Below, piece by piece: positions 22,746 through 29,627 of a DNA stretch of 30,863 bases; the stretch's first letter is position 1, and the number at the start of each line of letters is the position of its first letter. Origin of the DNA: a virus; the IMG/VR virus record IMGVR_UViG_3300025630_000034, positions 1 through 30,863 of that record; one strand, written 5' to 3'. Both the position numbers and the translations under genes were made by a program. Below the pieces are notes generated by a model. The model worked only from the letters and a program-made list of their open reading frames with translations, did no database searches and was not told where the DNA came from.

Positions 22746-25097
22746 CTAATATTGCGCGGGCTGAGAACCAGGTTCACCCTGTTGTGCTCTCTCTATTGCA
22801 GCTTGTTGCTGCGCCGCTATTCTCTTCTGTTCTTCTTCTTCTCGCATGATCTGTGCTTGATCTTTAAGTAAATCTCTTAGGGCTACATCGTTCGCTCTAG
22901 CCAACATCATAAGGACTCCATCGAAGTCCATCTTCTGTATAGTCTCTGATGGGAAGTTACCAACGGACTCTAGGAACATAAGCAAGTTCTGTCTCGCAAG
23001 CTCCTTACTAACCGTAGTCATAGACCCTGTCACAACAACGTCACTGTCTGAGACAGGAGCCGTCAACATCTGATAGAACAATTTCAAAGAAGGTGGTGGC
23101 ACCTCTTTTGTATCCTTGAACGTAAGCTCTTTAATCTTAATCTCAAGCTCTAACTGTTGAGCTTCAGCTCTCGCCTGAGCTCTGCGCCCTTCCTCTTCCT
23201 GGATATAAGTTTGATAAGCCATCTCCATCTTATAATCAGTGAACTCAAACTCTTTAGGCTCCTCGCCCTCTGCTCCAGGAGCAGGCGGGAACATTCTCAT
23301 CGCCATCATCTCGATAGCCTCTTCGTCAGGCGTGATGTCAATCTCACTATCAGCAAAGTTATAAAGCTGCTCTATCTGTGCTGCCATAGATTGAACCTCT
23401 TGAAGGATACGCATATCCTCAAGTCTCTCCTGTTGAACCTTCTTATAGAACTGATCGTAATGACCTTGGATACCAGAGTAATTAAGTAGTCTTTGGAACA
23501 ATGGATTCTGAGCTAGAACCTGCTCTAGGGACTGGTCTTGGTCAAGTGGCTGTTCACTTGTACCCATTAGAGACTCCGCCGCCATAGTGACTTGCTCTCT
23601 TAAAATTAACTGTGTCGTATTGATTCGAGTTGACGTACTTGGTCTAAGGAACTTCTCATCATAGTTGCCAGCCGCCTCAACGATATTCATCTGTGCGCCA
23701 CTGTAACTCTCCTTGATCTCAGTCGCCGTCTTACGCCCCTGGTGCATAGACCCTGACTGACCCTTGCTATAACCAACACCCTCTTCAAATGTCTTGTCTA
23801 GATACTGCAACACATCAAGGGATGCGTTCATACCTGCGATCATGCCAGGCCCAAAGAGTGATTCAACCTTGTGCTTATATAAAGCACCAGGCTCAAAGTC
23901 AGGCATGTCAACCTCATACTCGTCAAGCAGAGCACTAGCTCCGTCCATCAAGTTCTTAGGTGGGTCACCAAGCATAGCTCCTGTTCTGCAGATACCACTA
24001 AGCATCTGGTTAGCTGTGTATTGGTGCGATAAGAATGGCATCAATGGACCTTGTTGATAGAACACACCTGGCATGTTCGTACCAAAGGAACCAAATAGTA
24101 GACCGTGCTCATAAGGGCTAACGTTCTCAGTCGCCTTAAGTACATAGACTCTCTGTCTCTCCATGTTGTTGTCATCAATAAAAGGCTTGATCAAGCAAGT
24201 CAAGTACACGTTCTTAGCTGTGAACGAGTTCTCTCCATCTTGAATATATATAGAAGGGCAGAAGAGTTCGTGAACTCTAACCCTGCCGAAAGGTACGTTG
24301 TTCTCCTGGTGCTCCTTAACTCTAGTACTGCCAAGGGCTTGAGAGTAATCAGATGCCTCACCAGCTGTCTGAGGCTTAATAGCCTTGATAACCTCTTGAT
24401 CTAGGTCTGGTCTGTTCGCCAGATCTTGGTAGTTCACGTCATGATACTGAACAAGATTGCTCTTGCGCCAGTCATCGGTGATAGGGTACAAGCCACATCG
24501 CCCAACACCTGGCACGAACGGCTCCACCACATGATCAGAGTTGTTATAGAAATGACCTAGGACACTATTACCATAGCTGATGCTCTCTGCCATGTTCGTC
24601 TTATAACGATCCTTGAAGTTGAACCTCTGGTTCTCTGTCTTGATAATGTCTACCCATGCGTCATTGACGAACGGTAAGAACTTCTCCAAGCCAGTGTTGT
24701 AAAAGTATTCGCTAAACCCACGCTGAAGATCCAACCAGTCACCATTGGATGGGAACGATAGGTTAGACATGTGAGTCACGTAAGTGCGGAACGCCTTAAC
24801 CATCATAGGCATATACAAACCACTGAACTCATCAGCCTTGTTAGGACTCTCAAGTTGATCTAACTCAGCACCTGTCAAGCTCTCAACCGTGCCGTCGTTA
24901 AGACCGTAGTCTCTATAACTACCCCTGTAAAGCTCATCGTCTAAGAACTCCTGCTTTAAAGCACAGTCCATTTGCCAGCGTCTGTAATCAAACTGCTCCC
25001 TGATAAACGCCTTCTCTGTTATACCCACTATGAACGAGTCGAACAAGTCCTTTTGTTTCTCGTCTAAATTATTGATATCAAGTGCTTGTTTAGCCAT
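22746..25097 (-). CDS. portal protein (783 residues)
   Basis: The dodecameric channel through which DNA is packaged and to which the tail binds. N-terminal clip and stem features are Tyr-Arg-Arg-Trp-Gln-Met-Asp near 40, and Gly-Leu-Tyr-Met-Pro-Met-Met-Val-Lys near 93. The central region has Gly-Pro-Leu-Met-Pro-Phe-Leu-Ser-His-Gln, 'GDPPKNLMDGAS' and a Gln-Gly-Arg-Lys-Thr-Ala-Thr-Glu-Ile motif near 460, which is characteristic of portals of short-tailed phages. Residues ~625-660 form a charged coiled coil, and the last 30 are Gln/Glu/Ala-rich. The length is at the large end for portals, close to P22 (725). It starts with AGGAAGG in a TAATG junction with the 145-residue gene. Confidence 0.88.
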   Translation of the reverse strand: MAKQALDINNLDEKQKDLFDSFIVGITEKAFIREQFDYRRWQMDCALKQEFLDDELYRGSYRDYGLNDGTVESLTGAELDQLESPNKADEFSGLYMPMMVKAFRTYVTHMSNLSFPSNGDWLDLQRGFSEYFYNTGLEKFLPFVNDAWVDIIKTENQRFNFKDRYKTNMAESISYGNSVLGHFYNNSDHVVEPFVPGVGRCGLYPITDDWRKSNLVQYHDVNYQDLANRPDLDQEVIKAIKPQTAGEASDYSQALGSTRVKEHQENNVPFGRVRVHELFCPSIYIQDGENSFTAKNVYLTCLIKPFIDDNNMERQRVYVLKATENVSPYEHGLLFGSFGTNMPGVFYQQGPLMPFLSHQYTANQMLSGICRTGAMLGDPPKNLMDGASALLDEYEVDMPDFEPGALYKHKVESLFGPGMIAGMNASLDVLQYLDKTFEEGVGYSKGQSGSMHQGRKTATEIKESYSGAQMNIVEAAGNYDEKFLRPSTSTRINTTQLILREQVTMAAESLMGTSEQPLDQDQSLEQVLAQNPLFQRLLNYSGIQGHYDQFYKKVQQERLEDMRILQEVQSMAAQIEQLYNFADSEIDITPDEEAIEMMAMRMFPPAPGAEGEEPKEFEFTDYKMEMAYQTYIQEEEGRRAQARAEAQQLELEIKIKELTFKDTKEVPPPSLKLFYQMLTAPVSDSDVVVTGSMTTVSKELARQNLLMFLESVGNFPSETIQKMDFDGVLMMLARANDVALRDLLKDQAQIMREEEEQKRIAAQQQAAIERAQQGEPGSQPAQY

Positions 25098-25534
25098 TAA
25101 ACCTTCCTATTACATAATACATCAAGTGTTATATCTGTGAGGTTAGTTGCTGTTCCTGCCACTGTATACTTCACTCGGATATAACGCCCAATGTTTACCT
25201 CGGGGAAGTACAAGACCTGGCGTAGATTCGTAGATGTATGGGTGTCACTAGGTAGGGTAAGGTTACCTGCCACCTGCGTGAACTGTGTTGCGGTTGTCCC
25301 GTCCGCTGCGGTTAAAGTCAAGGTCGTTGTCTTATGTGCGTTCGTGAACGCCTTCTCGCTACTCTGCTCGATCCAAACGTCAAGCAAGTCCGAGGAAGTA
25401 CCGGACTGTGAAGGCATAGAAAGCACAAAAGCAAAGTCTCGATAGTCCTTAGTGTCAAAGACCGGTGAACTGTAAAAGGTCCCAGTGGTACTGGGATCGA
25501 CAGCGTTCAATAATGTTGTTGTGATGTCTGCCAT
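25097..25534 (-). CDS. small beta-rich virion protein (145 residues)
   Basis: A Thr/Val-rich protein with a probable beta-sandwich: a 'FDTKDYRDFAFVLSM' edge, 'LLDVWIEQSS', several Thr/Leu strands, and a C-terminal Tyr-Ile-Arg-Val-Lys-Tyr-Thr-Val. It resembles small phage head decoration or stalk proteins in general shape only. The ATG at 25534 is immediately preceded by the T-run of a terminator, so there is no Shine-Dalgarno site; no alternative start with a good site was found. Its stop overlaps the portal ATG (TAATG), suggesting coupled expression with the portal. Confidence 0.68.
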   Translation of the reverse strand: MADITTTLLNAVDPSTTGTFYSSPVFDTKDYRDFAFVLSMPSQSGTSSDLLDVWIEQSSEKAFTNAHKTTTLTLTAADGTTATQFTQVAGNLTLPSDTHTSTNLRQVLYFPEVNIGRYIRVKYTVAGTATNLTDITLDVLCNRKV

Positions 25535-25567
25535 AAAAAAGGGTGAGGGCCACCGTAGCGACCCTCA
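25535..25567 (-). terminator. rho-independent terminator with UACG tetraloop
   Basis: On the minus strand TGAGGGTCGC pairs with GTGGCCCTCA (10 bp including two G-T wobbles) around TACG, giving a C(UACG)G loop, one of the very stable UNCG tetraloops. CCC and six T follow. The last T directly abuts the ATG of the 145-residue gene. It should partly stop transcripts from the packaging genes before portal and capsid genes. Confidence 0.88.
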
Positions 25568-25582
25568 TGTCGGGGGGACTAA

Positions 25583-26155
25583 TTAACTAGTCGTATCTGC
25601 TTTCACGATATCGTAGTTAAGAACTAGAACAAATGCTCCAGCAGTTAAAGCTGCTGTTGCGATTGTAATAGTAATATCTCTCTCGTCAGTTGTGATCTCA
25701 GAGATGTTTGCTGCTGCGCCAGTTTGGATGATCGCCACAGGACCTGCTGCGCCGATAGTACCATAAGCCGTTGCCGCTTTGATACCAGCTGCGTCATCTG
25801 TAGGGATGTTGATCGCTACAGTAGCCGAGCCACCGGAAGTCATAGCGGTTGTATTATAGATGTAACCACCTGTAACAACTGCGCCCAAAGGAAGCTTAGG
25901 ACCACGTAGGGTTACGTCGCCAATTGCTCCACCGTCAGTAGCAAAGTCATAGTACCACTTGCCTCTAAGACCTAGCTCAAGTACGTCACCACCATGACTG
26001 ATAGCTGGCGTCTTGTTAGCTGTGTCCAGACCTGTTGCGATTAATTCGCCGCTTAGTCCAACTGACTTAATGCCACCAGAGGTAGCTGTTAAACCCGCTT
26101 GACCGTCAGTAGTAAAGTCATAAGGGATTGAATTTTTCTTAGTAATTGATGCCAT
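25583..26155 (-). CDS. beta-rich virion protein, possible head decoration (190 residues)
   Basis: A Gly/Ala/Thr/Ile-rich protein. After a short N-terminal arm it has Trp-Tyr-Tyr-Asp-Phe-Ala-Thr-Asp-Gly-Gly-Ala-Ile-Gly near 67-79, 'VTLRGPKLPLGAVVTGGYIY' near 81-100, then Gly-Gly-Ser-Ala-Thr-Val-Ala-Ile-Asn and a C-terminal Ile-Thr-Ile...Phe-Val-Leu-Val-Leu-Asn-Tyr strand pair. This pattern is found in small phage structural proteins near capsid genes, whose exact role I cannot name. The start is well supported by AGGAGAA. A terminator follows 15 bases after its stop, so it may be expressed with the terminase block. Confidence 0.7.
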   Translation of the reverse strand: MASITKKNSIPYDFTTDGQAGLTATSGGIKSVGLSGELIATGLDTANKTPAISHGGDVLELGLRGKWYYDFATDGGAIGDVTLRGPKLPLGAVVTGGYIYNTTAMTSGGSATVAINIPTDDAAGIKAATAYGTIGAAGPVAIIQTGAAANISEITTDERDITITIATAALTAGAFVLVLNYDIVKADTTS

Positions 26156-26171
26156 TGTTAATGTTCTCCTA

Positions 26172-26199
26172 AAAATAGATTAACACGCCGTGTATTCAA
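26172..26199 (-). promoter_or_regulatory. weak candidate promoter with palindrome in its spacer
   Basis: In the 52-base gap after the terminase gene the minus strand has TTGAAT, a 16-base spacer, then TATTTT (four of six consensus bases each). The spacer contains the 11-base palindrome ACACGCCGTGT (26183-26193). It could give separate control of the 190-residue protein, but the match is weak and may be chance. Confidence 0.3.
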
Positions 26200-26207
26200 T
26201 GTCTATA

Positions 26208-27794
26208 TCAGCGTCGAAAATGTCGCTTGCGACTCTTCTTCTTCTTAACTCTACCTGCCTTCCGCTCCGTGTAGCTAACCATCTCGAGCAAAGCAGGGAA
26301 ATCATAAATAAAACGATAGCCCCACGCATCAAATAAATGATCATATAGTCCGTCCTTATATGGGTCTAAGTGATATGTGTTCGCCTTAGTCCCTCGCTTC
26401 TTAGCATAAACGTACCCATGCTTAAAGCCCTCTACCATTACCCCCTTAATTACCGTACCGTCTACCCTATAGTAATGACCCAAGTCAGGAGCTATCAAGA
26501 TACCAGGTGTACCACCCTTCATCTTGTTCATCAAGATCTTAATCACCCTTGCCCTGTCACCCGGGTTTGTTCGCTGACAACTCACTGGCAACTGGAAGTG
26601 ATTCTCCAACACGTCCTTTGCAGGGGCACCAACCCCCTGACCACTAATAGCCTCACCAGCTGGGTCACAAGAGATGTTAAAGTTCGTGACACCAGGGAAC
26701 TTCTCCGCCAATGCAGGGTTGACAATGTCTACTAAGAACGAATCCAAGTCAACATCCTCGCCAAGGATAGCTAAATGTACTACGCACCTACCCAATGAAT
26801 CCTTCTCGTGAGCAACCATACTAGGGAAATGACCACCAAAGTCGAAGCCTAAACCAATAGGGTTTGCCCTATCTGGAGTGCGATGCTTCTCATAAGGTAA
26901 ACAGTAAGTGTCAAACTGAAACTCCGGGAATACCGGCTTACCCTTCGGTAATGTCCACTCCAAACAATACTCAATCCGCCACGCAAGCTCACCTACCTCA
27001 CGACGCTTAGCCTCTGCCCACTCCTCTGTTCTCTGGTCTGGATGTGCATCATAACGAACCGATAACACGTAGTCACCGTTCTGATTCTCATGACTCCACA
27101 CACCCTCCATGTGCTCCTTGTGAGTCCCGTCCTCTACACTCTTAACTAAATCCTCGTAATGAGTGTCAGGGTTAGGGGTAGATGTAATGATCATCTTAGT
27201 CTTACCCTTCTTAATCAAAGGACGCGCCGTCTTCAAGATCAGATCCTGGTTCTCTAGAAAGCCAAACTCATCAAACCATAACTCAGTACCCGTCATACCA
27301 CGAGCCTGATCCTCACCACTTGGGGTACCTACTATTAAAGAGCGAACCTCACTATCAGGATGATCAATACTCATCCGCTTAATCGACTTCTTACTGAAAT
27401 CAGGCCAGGGAAACCGGTCATCTAATTGGCTCAAGATGAACACCATCCGCTTAGCAATCACATCCTCTACCTGACTCTCACGCTGTGACATGAACACTGA
27501 CCTGCTATAAGGCTTGAACAACAAGTTGTAAACAAACCTCGCAGCTACTGCCCAAGTGAAAAACATCTGACGACCCTTCACTACTATAGTAGTGTCGTGG
27601 TCCTCAACTGCTCGATGAAACTCATGCAAGTACGCGAAAGGAGTGAACGGCTTCACCGGATCATCTATGTCCGATTCGTCCGCCGTCCACACCATATCCG
27701 TGTAGAAACGCCATGGGTCCTTACGCCACTGCTGAAACTTAGCAATGACAAACTCGGGCGTTACCTCTTCATCTGTCCAATTAGGATTCCGCAC
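26208..27794 (-). CDS. terL: terminase large subunit
   Basis: A 528-residue ATP-driven DNA packaging motor with nuclease. The ATPase half shows a degenerate Walker A (Lys73-Gly-Arg-Gln-Met-Phe-Phe-Thr80), Walker B Leu-Trp-Phe-Asp175-Glu176, and a coupling motif Ile-Thr-Ser-Thr206-Pro. The RNase H-like nuclease half has Gly-Phe-Asp318-Phe-Gly, Ser-Cys-Asp377-Pro-Ala-Gly, and a Tyr-Asp-His-Leu-Phe-Asp489-Ala-Trp-Gly-Tyr motif, so the acidic metal-binding residues are present. The C-terminus is strongly basic. Start is GTG at 27794 without a clear ribosome site, overlapping the 65-residue gene by 14 bases, so translation is probably coupled. Confidence 0.95.
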   Translation of the reverse strand: MRNPNWTDEEVTPEFVIAKFQQWRKDPWRFYTDMVWTADESDIDDPVKPFTPFAYLHEFHRAVEDHDTTIVVKGRQMFFTWAVAARFVYNLLFKPYSRSVFMSQRESQVEDVIAKRMVFILSQLDDRFPWPDFSKKSIKRMSIDHPDSEVRSLIVGTPSGEDQARGMTGTELWFDEFGFLENQDLILKTARPLIKKGKTKMIITSTPNPDTHYEDLVKSVEDGTHKEHMEGVWSHENQNGDYVLSVRYDAHPDQRTEEWAEAKRREVGELAWRIEYCLEWTLPKGKPVFPEFQFDTYCLPYEKHRTPDRANPIGLGFDFGGHFPSMVAHEKDSLGRCVVHLAILGEDVDLDSFLVDIVNPALAEKFPGVTNFNISCDPAGEAISGQGVGAPAKDVLENHFQLPVSCQRTNPGDRARVIKILMNKMKGGTPGILIAPDLGHYYRVDGTVIKGVMVEGFKHGYVYAKKRGTKANTYHLDPYKDGLYDHLFDAWGYRFIYDFPALLEMVSYTERKAGRVKKKKSRKRHFRR

Positions 27795-27978
27795 TAGGTT
27801 GCTCTGCTTGTAGCGCCTCGATCTCTTCCTTCTTCTCTAACTGCATTAGATCTAAAGTCAACTCATTTGCGTTACAATGACCGCCCATGATTATATAACC
27901 CTCTATCTCTGAAGGAGGTACTATCTCTTTTACCTTCTCCATATCTATCTCCAATGCTTTACGTACTATTCTCGCCAT
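27781..27978 (-). CDS. hypothetical small protein before terminase (65 residues)
   Basis: Short protein with a basic start, Ile-Val-Pro-Pro-Ser-Glu-Ile-Glu-Gly-Tyr-Ile-Ile-Met-Gly-Gly in the middle, and a Glu/Lys/Gln-rich helical tail. Family unknown; it is too short and lacks a helix-turn-helix to be called a small terminase. Strong AAAAGGAGAATAAG site, which also encodes the last codons and stop of the gene upstream. Confidence 0.65.
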   Translation of the reverse strand: MARIVRKALEIDMEKVKEIVPPSEIEGYIIMGGHCNANELTLDLMQLEKKEEIEALQAEQPSAES

Positions 27979-27979
27979 C

Positions 27980-28261
27980 TTATTCTCCTTTTATATTTGA
28001 TTGCGCTGATCTAATTATCCAGTCCTCTGCTAACATGTCCGTTTGACTCGCAAGCCAAGGGACGCATCCTTTAGGGGCATCTGGATTATCCCCCTCTAAA
28101 TCGTTCGTCACGATATAAATATAAGGTAATGTCATTTTGCTATGTTCATCAGGAACCTGCAACATAATGTAAATTCCTTTACCGTTCCATCCTTTTCTAT
28201 ATGCCGTTGCACTATAGTTCTTAAGCTCATTAAGAACTGTACCAAAATCTACTGTCTCCAT
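27980..28261 (-). CDS. DUF2829 / MW1434-like protein (93 residues)
   Basis: Residues ~20-85 carry the DUF2829 pattern: Ala-Tyr-Arg-Lys-Gly-Trp-Asn-Gly-Lys-Gly-Ile-Tyr-Ile, a central Leu-Pro-Tyr-Ile-Tyr-Ile-Val strand, and Val-Pro-Trp-Leu-Ala-Ser-Gln-Thr-Asp-Met-Leu-Ala-Glu-Asp-Trp near the end. The family is widespread in phages and bacteria and its function is not settled; some members are annotated as type I toxins (MW1434 type). No antitoxin RNA is evident here. Start has AAGGAGAATAAG before ATG. It sits among packaging-cluster accessory genes. Confidence 0.85.
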   Translation of the reverse strand: METVDFGTVLNELKNYSATAYRKGWNGKGIYIMLQVPDEHSKMTLPYIYIVTNDLEGDNPDAPKGCVPWLASQTDMLAEDWIIRSAQSNIKGE

Positions 28262-28287
28262 CTTATTCTCCTTATTACAGCCATCTA

Positions 28288-28575
28288 CTAACTCTGGTCA
28301 TCGGCTGCGTCCTTGACCACATACTTCACACTACTAGCCAGCTGCACATGATGCATCTCATCATGCGCCTCCTGTGCCACTCCCTGACTAGGAAACGTAT
28401 ACTCCACCTGAGCCAACACTAAACCGCTCTTCGATTGTAATGTCTCAAATACCTTCCAGTTACGCATCAGCACTGGCTCAGTCCTCGCTGTACGACTGCC
28501 CTTATACCTGCCACGTAAACGACTACTCGCGTTTAGAAACTCCTCACGACTTACCTCTACCATACCTTCCACCAT
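28288..28575 (-). CDS. hypothetical protein (95 residues)
   Basis: Not recognised. The chosen ATG at 28575 follows an AGAAGGAG site at good spacing and overlaps the upstream gene by 19 bases. A longer reading from 28671 adds 32 residues but has only a weak site and overlaps that gene by 115 bases. The protein has an Arg-rich region (Ser-Arg-Leu-Arg-Gly-Arg-Tyr-Lys-Gly-Ser-Arg-Thr-Ala-Arg), a Trp-Lys-Val-Phe-Glu-Thr-Leu segment and a His-rich stretch (Ala-His-Asp-Glu-Met-His-His-Val). Confidence 0.6.
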   Translation of the reverse strand: MVEGMVEVSREEFLNASSRLRGRYKGSRTARTEPVLMRNWKVFETLQSKSGLVLAQVEYTFPSQGVAQEAHDEMHHVQLASSVKYVVKDAADDQS

Positions 28576-28877
28576 GGACGCTCCTTCTCTGGTACAACTC
28601 CGCCTAACGTGTACGACACAGCCGCTCTCTCTATTACCTGCCAAGTAGACAGGCACATCCCTCCTCGACATGACTCACCGATATCCTTGGTTAGCGCCCA
28701 GTAAAGGTCTCGCAACTCCTCTGGATGAAGGTGACTAATTTCCGCTTGTCTACTATGAACTTGATGGTCGAAAAAGCTCACCCCTAACTCCAAGTACATT
28801 TCGTAAACCAACCCCTTAACCGCTTCGTCGTCCATACGATCCATGTAACGACCCATTAACTCTCTTACTCTATCCAT
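28557..28877 (-). CDS. hypothetical protein (106 residues)
   Basis: Unrecognised mixed helical protein with repeated Met-Asp-Arg/Met-Asp-Asp at the start, Tyr-Glu-Met-Tyr-Leu-Glu-Leu near 26-32, and Glu-Glu-Leu-Arg-Asp-Leu-Tyr-Trp-Ala-Leu near 53-62. Three His and two Cys are present but not in a clear zinc pattern. Its ATG overlaps the stop of the 55-residue gene within the bases AATGGATAG, the same junction type as at 29442-29449. Confidence 0.6.
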   Translation of the reverse strand: MDRVRELMGRYMDRMDDEAVKGLVYEMYLELGVSFFDHQVHSRQAEISHLHPEELRDLYWALTKDIGESCRGGMCLSTWQVIERAAVSYTLGGVVPEKERPWWKVW

Positions 28878-29037
28878 TCTCTACAACCTCTTGAATTAAT
28901 TCCTTAATATACTGGTTTACCAACCTGTCGTGAGTTATTTCCTCGCGAGCCGCCCGTTTTCCTTCCTTAAAAGCCTCATCCCAAACCCTCCTTATCATCT
29001 CCTGTATCGCCACCTTATCTCTTATTTCTTTTTCCAT
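28870..29037 (-). CDS. small charged helical protein (55 residues)
   Basis: Begins Met-Glu-Lys-Glu-Ile-Arg-Asp-Lys and reads through to TAG at 28870-28872. It is Glu/Lys/Arg-rich and almost wholly helical, with Ile-Arg-Arg-Val-Trp-Asp-Glu-Ala-Phe-Lys-Glu-Gly in the middle and a Leu-Ile-Gln-Glu-Val-Val-Glu end. It fills an otherwise empty 137-base gap, has an AAGGAAGAAGA site, overlaps the metallopeptidase-like gene by 23 bases and ends in the ATGGATAG overlap with the next gene, so I consider it real. Function unknown. Confidence 0.68.
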   Translation of the reverse strand: MEKEIRDKVAIQEMIRRVWDEAFKEGKRAAREEITHDRLVNQYIKELIQEVVENG

Positions 29038-29449
29038 TCTTCTTCCTTTTCTCTAGATGCTCCCATATACGATTCGTAATCTCCCCAACTAAGTATTGAA
29101 CGAAGTAACATTGGGGCTCCTGGATGTTCATATCAAAACAATCACCTACTATTCGCTCTAACCGCCAGCTCGCATGCACCGCCTCGTGTGCAACTAATGC
29201 AGCCAATGCAGCACCACCACGCTTTTCATCTGGACGAAACTCCATTAATATATGCTCGCCGTAAGATGACACCAATGCATCTGGTCTCACTGTTATATCA
29301 CAAGGTTGACGCACTAACTCATCCTCCCCAACAGCCTTGCTGAAAAACTTCCCAATCCTCTCCTCATCATCTGAATAAACCACATGAATTGAAACTGGAT
29401 AAATCTCCGGTAATAAACTGAAGCCTAAGAACCCTCTCGCTCTATCCAT
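29015..29449 (-). CDS. HExxH metallopeptidase-like protein (144 residues)
   Basis: Contains Leu-Val-Ala-His88-Glu89-Ala-Val-His92-Ala-Ser-Trp, a clear HExxH zinc motif, followed about 19 residues later by Glu111-Pro-Gln-Cys-Tyr-Phe-Val-Gln-Tyr-Leu, where Glu111 could be the third ligand. Small phage proteins with this layout are usually annotated as putative metallopeptidases with unknown substrate. The C-terminus is very basic. I chose the ATG at 29449: it follows GAGGAGAA and overlaps the upstream stop. The longer reading from 29515 would lie inside the previous gene. No signal peptide, so it acts in the cytoplasm or virion. Confidence 0.75.
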   Translation of the reverse strand: MDRARGFLGFSLLPEIYPVSIHVVYSDDEERIGKFFSKAVGEDELVRQPCDITVRPDALVSSYGEHILMEFRPDEKRGGAALAALVAHEAVHASWRLERIVGDCFDMNIQEPQCYFVQYLVGEITNRIWEHLEKRKKNGKRNKR

Positions 29450-29627
29450 TCTCTTCGTTCTCCTCTCTTGCCAACTCGTCCAAGGACTCATTACGGATGG
29501 AAACCACTGTGTCACTAGGATTCACCTTGATCATGTCCTCCTGGATCTCTACCGATACATGCCCCGGAATCGTTATCTGCATCTCCCCGTCCTTTATACC
29601 TATGAATATTGACTCGTCACCCATCAT
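29442..29627 (-). CDS. hypothetical small acidic protein (61 residues)
   Basis: An acidic protein with a beta-rich first half (Ser-Ile-Phe-Ile-Gly-Ile-Lys-Asp-Gly, Met-Gln-Ile-Thr-Ile-Pro-Gly-His-Val-Ser-Val-Glu-Ile) and a Glu-rich helical end. Unknown family. Its ATGATG start overlaps the TGA of the upstream gene (ATGA junction) and its stop overlaps the next ATG, so it is locked into the operon. Confidence 0.6.
   Translation of the reverse strand: MMGDESIFIGIKDGEMQITIPGHVSVEIQEDMIKVNPSDTVVSIRNESLDELAREENEENG

Noticed and set aside
28576-28671. Longer N-terminus for the 95-residue protein
   Set aside because: The extension lies wholly within the upstream gene and has no good ribosome site, whereas ATG 28575 has AGAAGGAG.
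29450-29515. Longer N-terminus for the metallopeptidase-like protein
   Set aside because: The extension overlaps the 61-residue gene and the internal ATG at 29449 has GAGGAGAA and a stop-start overlap.
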